From: Stappia albiluteola
GTDB lineage: Bacteria; Pseudomonadota; Alphaproteobacteria; Rhizobiales; Stappiaceae
NCBI RefSeq assembly: GCF_014050225.1
Contig: NZ_JACFXV010000029.1
Span: forward strand, 1-64,000
Reading direction: 5' to 3'
Length of the DNA stretch: 64,000 nucleotides
The notes under the pieces were generated by a model that was not told where the DNA came from, made no database searches, and saw only the letters and a program-made list of their open reading frames with translations. Positions 8,120-16,548 of this stretch are shown one piece after another. The translations under genes were made by a program, and so were the position numbers. Positions within the stretch are counted from its first letter, which is position 1. Each line of letters begins with the position of its first letter.

Positions 8120-9145
8120 ATGCGTACGCTGGAAGCATTCCTCAAGGCATCGGAAGACGGCAGTTCGGCAAGGCGCCATGTGACCGAGGCGATCGGGCAA
8201 TTCGCGCTGGCGGCGATCAAGGTGCGCGACGCCATCAATGAAGGAGCGCTCGGCGACGCCTTCGCCTCGACGCTCGGGCCGTCGCACGAGGCCGGCGACG
8301 AGCAGAAGGAGCTCGACGTCTTCGCCGACGAGGCTTTTCTCGCGGCGGCAAAGGAAGCGGGAATCGCCTATTACGCCTCCGAGGAACTGGAGCATCCGAT
8401 CGAGGTCGATCCTGCCGCCGAGATCGCAATCGCCATCGATCCTCTGGACGGGTCGTCGAATATCGACACCAATGCCTCGATCGGCACGATCTTTTCGATC
8501 CTGCCGTCGGTTGGCGGGGAAAGGGAGACTTTTTGCCAGGCGGGCAGCCGGCAGCTTGCCGCCGGTTTCTTCATCTATGGACCTCAGCTCGCTCTGGCGC
8601 TGACGCTCGGCAATGGCACGCATATCTTCGTCTATTCCCGGCGGCGTGGCGTGTTTATCGAAGCCTATGCGGATTTGAAGGTTCCGTCGGAAACCCGGGA
8701 ATTCGCGATCAATATCTCCAATTTTCGTCATTGGGGGGCGCATCTTCAGGCTTATGTGGAGGATTGCCTTGCCGGCGCCACGGGTCCAAGGGCCAAGGAT
8801 TTCAACATGCGCTGGCTTGCCTCGCTGGTGGCCGACGCCTACCGCATCCTGATCCGCGGCGGCGTCTTTCTCTATCCATCCGATAGCCGCAAAGGTTACG
8901 CGGACGGGCGCCTGCGTCTCGTCTATGAGGCGAGCCCGATCGCGTTCCTGATCGAACAGGCTGGGGGCGCGGCGATCAACGGCGAGGTTCGGGTGCTCGA
9001 CCTGACGCCTGAAAGCCTGCACCAGCGGACCGCCTTCATCTTCGGCTCAGCCGGCGAGGTGACCCGGGTCGAAGGCTATTTCGCGCGACCGGCGACCCAT
9101 TCCGATGCTCCGAGCATCCTTGCCCCGTCCTTGAAAGGCGCCTGA
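8120..9145 (+). CDS. fbp: Class I fructose-1,6-bisphosphatase
   Basis: 341 residues, the usual length for the family. Metal-binding and catalytic motif DPLDGSSN at 107-114, preceded by the SEEL acidic site (about 88-91), and the substrate region LVYEASPIAFLIEQAGGAA near the C-terminus, all typical of class I enzymes. It hydrolyses fructose-1,6-bisphosphate to fructose-6-phosphate in gluconeogenesis, or in a Calvin cycle if one exists. No Calvin-cycle genes are visible nearby, so a gluconeogenic role is the simpler reading. AGAAGG lies upstream of the ATG at 8120. Confidence 0.93.
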   Translation: MRTLEAFLKASEDGSSARRHVTEAIGQFALAAIKVRDAINEGALGDAFASTLGPSHEAGDEQKELDVFADEAFLAAAKEAGIAYYASEELEHPIEVDPAAEIAIAIDPLDGSSNIDTNASIGTIFSILPSVGGERETFCQAGSRQLAAGFFIYGPQLALALTLGNGTHIFVYSRRRGVFIEAYADLKVPSETREFAINISNFRHWGAHLQAYVEDCLAGATGPRAKDFNMRWLASLVADAYRILIRGGVFLYPSDSRKGYADGRLRLVYEASPIAFLIEQAGGAAINGEVRVLDLTPESLHQRTAFIFGSAGEVTRVEGYFARPATHSDAPSILAPSLKGA

Positions 9146-9216
9146 AAGCGCCGCTGCCATTCGCTCGACAAGCATCTGCCCTATCTTTCCTGCCAAGAGA
9201 TTGTGGGAGGAAAGGC

Positions 9217-9597
9217 ATGATCGAGCGTCTGACCAGTTTCCCCGACTATGTCGTGGCGGTGCGGGCCAGCGGCGAAGTGACCCGTAGCGACTATCTCCAG
9301 ACGGTGGTACCAGCCGCCGAAATGGCCATGGAGAAGCACGCCAAGGTGCGGGTCTTCATGGAGATCGATGAAGATGCGGACCCGAGCTTGGGCATGATCA
9401 TGGAAGATGCCGTTTTCGCTACCCGCCATCTGATGAGCTGGGGGCGGATCGCCATCGTTTCGGACGCCGGTTGGGTCAAGCGCGCCTATGCCTTCCTGAG
9501 ACCGATCCTGCCCTTCGAGATGAAGCTGTTTTCCAAGGGCGAGGCGAATGCCGCCCGGATATGGATCACCGAGGACGCGACGACGGACAACGGCTGA
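9217..9597 (+). CDS. SpoIIAA-like (STAS/SEC14-type) protein
   Basis: 126 residues matching the SpoIIAA-like family of alphaproteobacteria: an N-terminal strand YVVAVRASGEVTRSDY, a middle VFMEID strand and C-terminal WVKRAYAFLRPILPFEMKLF. Members are small alpha/beta proteins with no assigned enzymatic role; some bind lipids or nucleotides. A strong GGGAGG precedes the ATG at 9217. It follows fbp by 71 bases on the same strand. No function can be given. Confidence 0.7.
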   Translation: MIERLTSFPDYVVAVRASGEVTRSDYLQTVVPAAEMAMEKHAKVRVFMEIDEDADPSLGMIMEDAVFATRHLMSWGRIAIVSDAGWVKRAYAFLRPILPFEMKLFSKGEANAARIWITEDATTDNG

Positions 9598-9878
9598 CCG
9601 GCATCGACCGATCAGGCCCGCCTATCCCGCGACCGCAGGGGCTCTTCCCGCAGCCTGTCCACCCGATGGGCGCAGCACCTTGTTTGCCATCGCGCCTTGA
9701 AACGAAGCCCTACGGCGCAGGTCCGGAGTGTGTCTCAAATGCCGGGCCTGATGCAGGGCGCTTGCCAACGCCCGACATTTGACGTAAGTCGTATACCAAT
9801 AGAATTGAAATATTAGTATTAGAAGATCGCGACGCTTCTGTGGGAGGAACAGACGCGCCGTATCCATGGGAGGAACCG
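9598..9878 (+). promoter_or_regulatory. Promoter region of the TRAP operon with a candidate GntR operator
   Basis: There is no gene in this interval. Near 9779 the sequence turns A+T-rich: TTGACG at 9779-9784 could be a -35 box, and the 6-bp palindrome GTATAC (9791-9796, in tcGTATACca) sits in the spacer where a repressor would block polymerase. FadR/VanR-type GntR proteins usually bind short palindromes of this kind. The -10 element is not obvious. The operator assignment is an inference from position. Confidence 0.35.
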
Positions 9879-10859
9879 ATGAATCGATCCATCAAGACAC
9901 TCGGAATCTGCCTGGCCCTTGCGGCTGGCCTGAGCTTGAGCATGCCTGCATTTGCAGCCACCACCCTTCGGATCGGAACCGTACTGGCGCCGAACGACCC
10001 GATGGGGCAGGGGCTTGAGAAGTTCAAGGCAGAAGTCGAGAAGGCGACGAATGGCGAAGTCCTGGTGCAGGTCTTCCATAACTCCCAGCTTGGCGACACC
10101 ACGGAAATGATCGACCAGGCCCGGGCCGGGGCGAATGTCGGAACGGTTACCGACGTCGCCCGCCTTTCGAGCTTCGTGCCGTCGCTGGCGATCATGTCGG
10201 CACCGTTCCTCTTCGATACCTATGAGCAGGCCGACAAGTTCGCCCTCTCCGAGCAGTATCTCGCCTGGGGAGACGAGCTGAAGGAGAAATCCGGCCTCGT
10301 GATGCTCGCTTCCAACTGGTATCAGGGCCCGCGTCATGCGCTGACTCAGAAGCCGGTTTCATCGCCGGCCGACCTGAAGGGCGTCCGCATGCGGACGATC
10401 GGCGCTCCGATCTGGATCGAGACCATCCGCGCCATGGGTGCCGAACCGACCCCGATCGCCTGGGGCGAAGTGTACTCGGCCCTGCAGCTCGGTTCGATCG
10501 ACGCGGCCGAAGCCCAGCCCACCGCCATCAAGGGCGCGAAGCTCTACGAAGTGATCAAGCATGTGACCAAGACCGGCCATATCCAGCTTGTCACCGCGCT
10601 TGTCGTTTCCGCCGATGCCTGGGACCAGATCTCGCCGGAAAACCAGAAGATCGTGCGCGACCTGGCGGTGGAAAACGGCCGTTACGCATCGCAACTGACG
10701 ATCGACCTCGGCGAACAGGCGCTTGCGGATGTGGCCGCAAACGGTGTCACTATCTCGGAAGTCGACCTTGCGCCGTTCAAGGAGGCGGTGTCCGGGGTGT
10801 ACGGGTTGCTGGAGCTCGAAGCCGAGGCTGCCGTCGTCAACGAAGTGCTCGGGCGCTAG
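9879..10859 (+). CDS. TRAP transporter substrate-binding protein (DctP family)
   Basis: 326 residues from the ATG at 9879, chosen for its GGGAGG site and because it starts directly at a signal peptide (about 1-26, ending SMPAFA-A). The mature part has the DctP fold signatures: RIGTVLAPNDPMGQGLEKFKAEVEKATNGEV, the helix with FLFDTYEQADKF, and GVRMRTIGAPIWIETIRAMGAEPTPIAWGEVYSALQLGSIDAAE, which carries the conserved Arg that usually clamps a ligand carboxylate. It works in the periplasm and hands an organic acid to the DctQM membrane complex. The ligand cannot be deduced. Confidence 0.9.
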   Translation: MNRSIKTLGICLALAAGLSLSMPAFAATTLRIGTVLAPNDPMGQGLEKFKAEVEKATNGEVLVQVFHNSQLGDTTEMIDQARAGANVGTVTDVARLSSFVPSLAIMSAPFLFDTYEQADKFALSEQYLAWGDELKEKSGLVMLASNWYQGPRHALTQKPVSSPADLKGVRMRTIGAPIWIETIRAMGAEPTPIAWGEVYSALQLGSIDAAEAQPTAIKGAKLYEVIKHVTKTGHIQLVTALVVSADAWDQISPENQKIVRDLAVENGRYASQLTIDLGEQALADVAANGVTISEVDLAPFKEAVSGVYGLLELEAEAAVVNEVLGR

Positions 10860-10908
10860 GTCCGGCTCGCAGTCCCGTGGCGCAGGCAGATTGGGCAGGG
10901 CGAACCCC

Positions 10909-11361
10909 ATGTTGAGACGTGTTGAACTTGCCTGCGCCGCGCTCTTGCTTGCGGCGGTGGTGATCCTGGTCGGAGTCGCTTCCGTCGCACGGGCATTCGG
11001 ATCGCCCATCATCTGGTCGATCGAGATCGCCCAGTTGCTGTTTCTCTGGCTGTGCATCCTGGCCATCGACCTGGCGTTTCAGGAAGACCGGCATTTCGGC
11101 ATCAGCCTGATCCTCGACAATCTGTCTCCGGCTGGCCGGAAGGTCATGGAGATCATCAATCTCGCCGTGATCATCGGGCTGCTTGCCTATCTGATGCAGT
11201 ATGCCTGGAAAAACATGATCCTCATGCATCCCCGTCTCGACGGCGCGCTTCAGACGCCGGGCTCCTATTTCCATGCCAGCATGGTTGTCGGTTTCGCCCT
11301 GCTGATCCGCACGCTGCTGGTGAAGTTCATTGCCCGCATTCGCGAAAGGGCTGACATCTGA
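10909..11361 (+). CDS. TRAP transporter small permease (DctQ)
   Basis: 150 residues with four hydrophobic segments: about 10-30, 38-58 (IIWSIEIAQLLFLWLCILAI), 85-105 and 120-140. The SPIIWSIEIAQLLF and FQEDRHFGISLILDNL segments are typical of DctQ. The start at 10909 is preferred over upstream frame extensions, which are Arg-rich and non-membrane. Its stop shares a base with the DctM start. It pairs with DctM to form the membrane part of the transporter. Confidence 0.85.
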   Translation: MLRRVELACAALLLAAVVILVGVASVARAFGSPIIWSIEIAQLLFLWLCILAIDLAFQEDRHFGISLILDNLSPAGRKVMEIINLAVIIGLLAYLMQYAWKNMILMHPRLDGALQTPGSYFHASMVVGFALLIRTLLVKFIARIRERADI

Positions 11362-12644
11362 TGCTGCTTCTCATCGCGGGCCTGTTCGTTCTCTTCCTGC
11401 TGAGCGGCATGCCGGTCGCCTTCGCGCTGGCGCTTGCATCGTTCCCGGTCTTCGTGCTCACCGGCACGATGCCGCCGACGGTCGCCATCCAGAAGATGGT
11501 GACCGCCACGCAAAGCTTCCCGTTGCTCGCCGTCCCGTTCTTCATTTTCGCCGGCAACCTGATGAACTCGACCGGCATCACCGAGCGCCTGATCAGGTTC
11601 GCCCGTCTCCTGACGGGCTGGCTGGCCGGCGGCCTGGGGCAGGTTTCCATCGCGCTCAGCCTGATGATGGGCGGCATATCCGGGTCGGCCGTCGCCGACG
11701 CCTCGATGGAGGCGCGCCTGCTCGGCCCCAGCATGATCGCCAAAGGCGGATACTCGAAGGCTGCGACCGCGGCGGTGCTTGCCTTCGGCTCGATCATCAC
11801 CGCAACGATCCCGCCGAGCATTGGCCTGATCCTGTTCGGCTTCATCAACGAAGTGTCGATAGGGCGGCTGTTCCTGGCGGGGATCGTGCCCGGCATCCTG
11901 CTGACGCTGACCCTGATGGTGACGGCATGGATCGTCGCGAAAAGAAACGGCTACGCGCCGGACCTCGCCACGCCTCCAACGTTTCGCCAGCTTTGGGAAA
12001 GCTTCAGGGAAAGCATCTGGGCTCTCGCCTTTCCCGTCATCCTGATCGTCGGCTTCCGGTTCGGCTTCTTCACGGCTACAGAAGCCGGCGCCTTCCTGGT
12101 GTTCTACACACTGTTCGTCGGCTTCTTCGTCTATCGGGAGCTGAACTTTGCGAACCTCTACGAAGCAATGAAAGGGTCGATCTCGGATCTGGGCATGGTG
12201 ATGCTCTTGATCATGATGGCGGCCGTGCTCGGCTATGCCGTCACCATCGAGCAGGGGCCGCAGCGGATCGCGGCAACGGTGACCGCGCTCACCAGCGAAC
12301 CGGTCGTGATCCTGACCCTCGTTCTCCTGCTCCTGCTACTGAGCGGGATGTTCCTGGAAGGCGCCGCCAATATCCTTCTCGTGACGCCGATCGTACTGCC
12401 CGTGTTGATCCAGGCCGGCTACGATCCGATCCACATGGGCATTCTGATCGTAACGCTGATCAACATAGGAGGCCTCACGCCGCCCGTCGGCGTCATCATG
12501 TTCACCGTTTGCGGAATCCTCGACGTCAAGACCGGCGAATTCTCGAAGGCTTCGATGCCTTATTTTGCCGCGCTGCTCGTGTTCCTGGTCATGCTGGTCG
12601 CCTTTCCGGCGCTTTCCCTTTTCGTTCCCGGCCATCTGATGTAG
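11361..12644 (+). CDS. TRAP transporter large permease (DctM)
   Basis: 427 residues, about 12 membrane helices, full length for DctM. Recognisable blocks: LSGMPVAFALALA, LAVPFFIFAGNLMNSTGITERLIRFA, GGISGSAVADASMEARLLGPSMI and the second-repeat motif GMFLEGAANILLVTPIVLPV...LINIGGLTPPVGVIMF. It forms the sodium-coupled elevator domain of the importer. Its ATG overlaps the DctQ stop (TGATG), so translation is coupled. Confidence 0.9.
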   Translation: MLLLIAGLFVLFLLSGMPVAFALALASFPVFVLTGTMPPTVAIQKMVTATQSFPLLAVPFFIFAGNLMNSTGITERLIRFARLLTGWLAGGLGQVSIALSLMMGGISGSAVADASMEARLLGPSMIAKGGYSKAATAAVLAFGSIITATIPPSIGLILFGFINEVSIGRLFLAGIVPGILLTLTLMVTAWIVAKRNGYAPDLATPPTFRQLWESFRESIWALAFPVILIVGFRFGFFTATEAGAFLVFYTLFVGFFVYRELNFANLYEAMKGSISDLGMVMLLIMMAAVLGYAVTIEQGPQRIAATVTALTSEPVVILTLVLLLLLLSGMFLEGAANILLVTPIVLPVLIQAGYDPIHMGILIVTLINIGGLTPPVGVIMFTVCGILDVKTGEFSKASMPYFAALLVFLVMLVAFPALSLFVPGHLM

Positions 12645-12679
12645 GCGTTCAGGATTCCGCACCGCGAGGATGCTTGTCG

Positions 12680-13399
12680 ATGAATGTAAGTTCCCTGTCC
12701 GAAGCTTTGGTGAAGGCGTCCTACGATCTAACGGGGCCTGTTCAGCCGGGCTCGGCGGCCGGACGGGTCTATGCAAAGCTCAGGGAACTCATCACGTCGC
12801 TGGATCTGCCGCCGGACACGGTGCTGTCCCGCGCGAAGATCGCCAAGGAGCATGACGTCAGCCAGTCGCCGGTTCGCGAGGCCATCCAGGAACTGGAGAA
12901 GGAAGGCCTCATCGTCTCCTATCCCCAGTCGAAGACCCTGGTCACCAAGATCGACGTCGAGCACGCGCGCGAGACGCAGTTCCTGCGCCTGGGCGTCGAA
13001 CTGGAGGTCGCGAAGTCCATCGCAAGGAAAGGCAATCCGGACGCCCTGCTGCCGTCCCAGCGGATCCTCAGGATGCAGAAACTGGCGGGCGAGGATCGCG
13101 ATATCCCGGAATTCAACGCGCTCGATCGCCTGTTCCACCTCTCGCTGTTTCAGGCGGCAGGCGTGCCCTCGCTGTGGCATCTGATCGCCGGCCGCTCGGG
13201 CCATATCGACCGGCTGCGGCATCTCAACCTGCCGGACCCCGGCAAGATGGCCGACGTGCTGAGCGCGCATGAGCGCATCCTGGCGGCGATTTCGGAGGGA
13301 AACCTCGCGGATGTTGAGGAACAGGTCCGGGCGCATCTTTCCGGCACCCTCGCCTCCGTCGGCGCGATCATGAAATCGCATCCGGAATATTTCGCCTAG
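12680..13399 (+). CDS. GntR-family (FadR/FCD type) transcriptional regulator
   Basis: 239 residues from the ATG at 12680. N-terminal winged helix (about 30-95: GRVYAKLRELI...SRAKIAKEHDVSQSPVREAIQELEKEGLI) and C-terminal all-helical FCD ligand domain (about 105-230) with the metal/ligand residues expected in EFNALDRLFHLSLFQAAGV and LSAHERILAAI. It follows dctM by 35 bases and probably controls the TRAP operon in response to the imported compound or a breakdown product. Confidence 0.88.
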   Translation: MNVSSLSEALVKASYDLTGPVQPGSAAGRVYAKLRELITSLDLPPDTVLSRAKIAKEHDVSQSPVREAIQELEKEGLIVSYPQSKTLVTKIDVEHARETQFLRLGVELEVAKSIARKGNPDALLPSQRILRMQKLAGEDRDIPEFNALDRLFHLSLFQAAGVPSLWHLIAGRSGHIDRLRHLNLPDPGKMADVLSAHERILAAISEGNLADVEEQVRAHLSGTLASVGAIMKSHPEYFA

Positions 13400-13471
13400 A
13401 GCCTATCCCGTTAAATCCGGATCGGATTTGGCGACAAGGATATGCTCAAAGCATTGATTCTGAGGCGATTT

Positions 13472-13505
13472 CTTATCGACCGGATGATCCCGTCCGGTCG
13501 ATAAG
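13472..13505. repeat. Long inverted repeat in the gap after gntR
   Basis: A 13-bp perfect stem (cttatcgaccgga / tccggtcgataag) around an 8-base loop in a non-coding gap (13400-13670). There is no T-tract, so it is a poor intrinsic terminator. The surrounding text (gagcctatcccgttaaatccggatcgg...) resembles the short palindromic intergenic mosaic elements common in rhizobial genomes, but no second full copy was found in this window. Confidence 0.45.
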
Positions 13506-13670
13506 CGCTCGAGCCGAATACTGAGCTGTTCGCCCGCTCTGTGGCTCCATCTCGGGGATGCGATTCTCAGCCCACTAGCCGCCCTATCCTGATCGCTTTT
13601 TCAAACTTATCCCCCCTCGCTGTCGCTTCACTAGGATCTATCCGTGTATGAGCGAGCAGAGAGAACCTCA

Positions 13671-14387
13671 ATGAATCAAAGCTATGCACATGGCAGATCT
13701 ATGCCGCGGGAGATAGTTCCGCTTGAGGCGAAGGTCACTCGGGATTTTCTCGAAAAAGTAATTATCGATTACCTTATCGTCCACAAGGGAAAGCTCGGTG
13801 ACTTCGATTTTTTGAAGACAGTATCCAGTGGGAGGGTCCTGTTCGTTGGAGAAGGCAATCTGAGCTTCTCTTTATCGCTGGCGAAATTGAAGCCCGCTGC
13901 AACACGGGATTTTGTCGCAACGACTTTTGAGTCATTTCGAAAGCTCTCTCCGGCGGCACTTCAAAACGCGGGTTACCTTGCTAGGGCGGGTGCGAAAGTT
14001 CTCTACGGCATTGATGCAACGCAGCTTGAACAGCATTTCGGCGTAGCGAAATTCCATACAATCATTTTCAATTTCCCAAACGTCGCAAGCCGTTCGCCCA
14101 TCTATGGCCGCAACCCAAACCATATTCTGGCCCGTAGATTTCTGCGTAGTGCTGCAAAGCAACTGGGGCGTGGTGGGCTTGTCGTGATGACAGTCGTCGA
14201 TAGCTCATTCTACGCGGGAGCGTTCAACCTGCCTGCGGCAGCGCGATTCGCGGGCTTTGACGAGCCCAAAATTCACGAATTCAAGCCGTCCCGATTTCCG
14301 GGGTATATGCACGCCAATACACTGGGCGGTCAAAGCGCATTGGCCAGGTACCGCGAGTTCAGCACCTGGGTATTCAGGTTGTCGTGA
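13671..14387 (+). CDS. DUF2431 / BMT5-like Rossmann-fold methyltransferase homologue
   Basis: 238 residues from the ATG at 13671 (GAGAGA upstream; an ATG at 13644 would add nine residues). It follows the DUF2431 pattern: motif I VLFVGEGNLSFSLSLAK (56-72), VATTFES (83-89), AGAKVLYGIDATQL (106-119), IIFNFPNV (131-138) in the position of the catalytic-loop motif, then ILARRFLRSAAKQL and a GGLVVMTVVDSS strand. Yeast BMT5 of this family methylates N3 of a uridine in 25S rRNA; bacterial members are rare and uncharacterised. The gene is visibly A+T-richer than its neighbours, suggesting transfer. An alkB-like gene follows on the same strand. Substrate here is unknown. Confidence 0.7.
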   Translation: MNQSYAHGRSMPREIVPLEAKVTRDFLEKVIIDYLIVHKGKLGDFDFLKTVSSGRVLFVGEGNLSFSLSLAKLKPAATRDFVATTFESFRKLSPAALQNAGYLARAGAKVLYGIDATQLEQHFGVAKFHTIIFNFPNVASRSPIYGRNPNHILARRFLRSAAKQLGRGGLVVMTVVDSSFYAGAFNLPAAARFAGFDEPKIHEFKPSRFPGYMHANTLGGQSALARYREFSTWVFRLS

Positions 14388-14441
14388 CCCGACGAAAATC
14401 GACTGCTATCATTGGCAAAATTGCCGAATGAGACATTACCG

Positions 14442-15002
14442 ATGCTGCCGCCCGCTGCTTTTTACCTGCTCGACTATATTAGCCATTCTGATGAATCTGC
14501 CCTGCTTGCCCGGATCGACAGTTTGCCCTGGCGTGGTGACCTGAAACGGCGCGTCCAGCACTACGGCTATCGCTATGACTACAAGGCGCGGCGTGTTACC
14601 CACGACTCCTATCTCGGCCCGTTGCCCAACTGGCTGAATTTTCTCACCGATCGGCTTAGGGTCGAAGGTGTATTCAGCGCTGTTCCCGATCAGGTGATTG
14701 TCAACGAGTATCTCCCGGGCCAAGGCATCGCCGCACATGTGGATTGTGAGCCTTGCTTTGGCAACACCATCGCTTCTCTCAGTCTCGGCTCGGCCAGCAT
14801 GATGGAATTTTCGAGCGTTCATTCCGGGGAAGCTACGTCCTGCTACCTTCAACCGAGAAGCCTGCTCATTTTACGAGACGAAGCGCGCTTCGATTGGAAA
14901 CACGGTATCCCCGCCCGAAAGTCAGACCTTGTCGGTGGAGAGCGATATGTCCGCGGGCGCCGAGTGTCGCTGACATTTCGTACCATTGAGTTGGCTCGTT
15001 AA
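14442..15002 (+). CDS. AlkB-type 2-oxoglutarate/Fe(II) dioxygenase
   Basis: 186 residues from the ATG at 14442 (a TTG at 14412 could add ten). The iron triad is intact: H99-x-D101 in IAAHVDCEP and H154 in WKHGI; the 2-oxoglutarate Arg pair is R174/R180 in RRVSLTFR. The nucleotide-recognition lid YGYRYDYKARRV is present. The family oxidatively removes N-linked methyl groups (1-methyladenine, 3-methylcytosine, 3-methylthymine/uracil) from DNA or RNA. It follows the DUF2431 gene by 54 bases with no other gene between. It may be a general alkylation-repair enzyme or act on the product of its neighbour. Confidence 0.85.
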   Translation: MLPPAAFYLLDYISHSDESALLARIDSLPWRGDLKRRVQHYGYRYDYKARRVTHDSYLGPLPNWLNFLTDRLRVEGVFSAVPDQVIVNEYLPGQGIAAHVDCEPCFGNTIASLSLGSASMMEFSSVHSGEATSCYLQPRSLLILRDEARFDWKHGIPARKSDLVGGERYVRGRRVSLTFRTIELAR

Positions 15003-15041
15003 CGACCAAACGGGCCAGGGCGTACGTGCGGTCTGACCGCT

Positions 15042-15299
15042 TCAGGCGGCAAGCATGAGCCCGGCGAGGTAGAGGCCTCCGGAAACGGCGCAGACGAGCG
15101 TGACGAAGCCGGCCAACGCGATCCGCCAGCCGAGTGTCGCCCGGTCGAGGCGGAGGAAATAGCGAAGCACGGTCACGCCCTTGGCGGCCGCCGCGGCCAG
15201 GATGATCGCGGCCGCGAGCGGACCCGGCGCACCGGCGGTGAAAGCCGACAGGAGGGCGAGCGCGGCGAGGGCGAGTGCCGCCACATGAAGCTCTGTCAT
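15042..15299 (-). CDS. norF: NorF, small membrane subunit associated with NO reductase
   Basis: 85 residues, three hydrophobic helices (about 5-22, 26-48 with AAAIILAAAAAKGVTVLRYFLRLD, and 58-82). It resembles the cytochrome-oxidase subunit IV-like NorF proteins found next to norE. It begins 5 bases after the norE stop and is surely co-transcribed. NorF is needed for full NO-reductase activity in Paracoccus; its exact role is unsettled. Confidence 0.78.
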   Translation of the reverse strand: MTELHVAALALAALALLSAFTAGAPGPLAAAIILAAAAAKGVTVLRYFLRLDRATLGWRIALAGFVTLVCAVSGGLYLAGLMLAA

Positions 15300-15304
15300 C
15301 GGGG

Positions 15305-15928
15305 TCACCGCACCAGATAGACGATCGGAAAGACAAGCAGCCAGATCAGGTCGACCATGTGCCAGAAGGCCGTTCCGGTCTCGACGTTGCACGCCTCGTT
15401 CCAGATAGCCACCACCCCGAGAACCGCGATCCCCATGATGACGTGCAGGGCATGGAATCCGGTGATCAGGAAATAGAGCGTGAAGAAGCGGTCGCCTTCG
15501 AGGCCGTAACCGGCAGACGCGAGATCCGCGTATTCTATCGCCTTCACCGCTACGAAAACCGCTCCCGATGCCATTGCGCCAACAAGGGCGAGGCGACCAC
15601 TTCCGCCCCGGTGCACCTGTTCCAGCGCAACCGCCGCAAGCCAGCCGCTCGAAAGCAACACGAGCGTGTTGACGGAGCCGAGCATCACGTGGAGATGTCC
15701 TTGCGACGCGGCGAATGCCGATGGGTCCAGGGCCCGCGCCACGCTGAAGCCGGTCAGTAACGCGCCGAAGACGGCAAGCTCCCCCAGGATCAGGATCCAC
15801 ATCATCGGATTGCCGGGAAGCCCGTCCAGGGGACCCCAGCTTTCTTCCGCGCCGGCCGCCGTCTCGCTCACGCTTTCGTCTCCAACTGCGTTTGCGGGAC
15901 GGATAGCAGGGCGCGGAGCGGCGCTCAT
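15305..15928 (-). CDS. norE: NorE, cytochrome c oxidase subunit III-like protein
   Basis: 207 residues from the ATG at 15928. Five to six helices with subunit III features: GNPMMWILILGELAVFGALL, HLHVMLGSVNTLVLLSSGW, EGDRFFTLYFLITGFHALHVIMG, TAFWHMVDLIWLLVFPIVYL. Extending the frame to a TTG at 15982 is rejected because that codon lies inside the regulatory box at 15969-15982. It supports assembly or activity of the NO reductase encoded divergently. Confidence 0.85.
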   Translation of the reverse strand: MSAAPRPAIRPANAVGDESVSETAAGAEESWGPLDGLPGNPMMWILILGELAVFGALLTGFSVARALDPSAFAASQGHLHVMLGSVNTLVLLSSGWLAAVALEQVHRGGSGRLALVGAMASGAVFVAVKAIEYADLASAGYGLEGDRFFTLYFLITGFHALHVIMGIAVLGVVAIWNEACNVETGTAFWHMVDLIWLLVFPIVYLVR

Positions 15929-15968
15929 TGTGCTGGAGCAAGCTTTCGGCAAGGAGCCGCGCCGAAGT

Positions 15969-15982
15969 TTGCGCGGCGACAA
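15969..15982. promoter_or_regulatory. NnrR/FNR-type box between norEF and norCBQD
   Basis: TTGCGCGGCGACAA, a TTG-N8-CAA dyad of the NnrR/FNR class (TTGCG-N4-CACAA is the form known for NnrR in Rhodobacter). It is centred about 107 bases before the norC ATG and 47 before the norE ATG, so it can serve both operons. Confidence 0.65.
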
Positions 15983-16082
15983 CGTTCGCTGTCCTCCGGC
16001 CCACTAGGAAGGGGCACCGCCGGAATTTGCCGGAACCAACGGGAGACCCATCCATGCCGAGTGACAAAGGGAGCGCTGCCCC

Positions 16083-16535
16083 ATGAGCGAGCGTTTCACC
16101 AAATCCGCCGCCCGCAATGTGTTTTACGGCGGCTCCGTGTTCTTCTTCGCGATCTTCGTCGGCCTGACCGCTCAGAGCCACTGGCATATCCTGACGACGT
16201 CGACCGACGTTTCGACCCTCACCGAAAGCGTCGTCCGCGGCAAGGAGGTGTGGGAGAAGAACTCCTGCATCAACTGTCATTCGCTGCTCGGCGAGGGCGC
16301 CTATTTCGCCCCCGAACTCGGAAATGTCTGGGTCCGCTACGGCGGCAAGGACGATGCGGAAGCCGCTCGCGAGGGGCTCATCGCCTGGATGCAGTCGCAG
16401 CCCACGGGAATCGAGGGGCGGCGGCAGATGCCGCAGTTCCACCTAACCGATCAGGAGCTCAACGACCTGGTCGATTTCCTTGAGTGGACAAGCCGCATCA
16501 ATACCCAGAACTGGCCGCCGAACGACGCGGGCTGA
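16083..16535 (+). CDS. norC: Nitric oxide reductase subunit C (cytochrome c)
   Basis: 150 residues: an uncleaved N-terminal membrane anchor (about 14-32, FYGGSVFFFAIFVGLTAQS), then one c-type haem site C62-I-N-C65-H66 in the motif NSCINCHSLLGEGAYFAPELGNVW. A Met in GRRQMPQFHLT is the likely sixth ligand. NorC passes electrons from periplasmic carriers such as pseudoazurin or cytochrome c to NorB. GGGAG precedes the start. First gene of norCBQD. Confidence 0.95.
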   Translation: MSERFTKSAARNVFYGGSVFFFAIFVGLTAQSHWHILTTSTDVSTLTESVVRGKEVWEKNSCINCHSLLGEGAYFAPELGNVWVRYGGKDDAEAAREGLIAWMQSQPTGIEGRRQMPQFHLTDQELNDLVDFLEWTSRINTQNWPPNDAG

Positions 16536-16548
16536 GGGGGATCAATCC

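Noticed and set aside
11330-12679. N-terminal part of the frame that ends in the GntR gene (11330-13399)
   Set aside because: It overlaps dctM in another frame; only the part from the ATG at 12680 matches a regulator.
13400-13643. Intrinsic terminator after gntR
   Set aside because: The 13-bp palindrome has no T-tract on either side, so it is listed as an inverted repeat instead.
15929-15982. TTG at 15982 as the start of norE
   Set aside because: The added residues do not resemble NorE N-termini and the codon lies inside the TTG-N8-CAA regulatory box.
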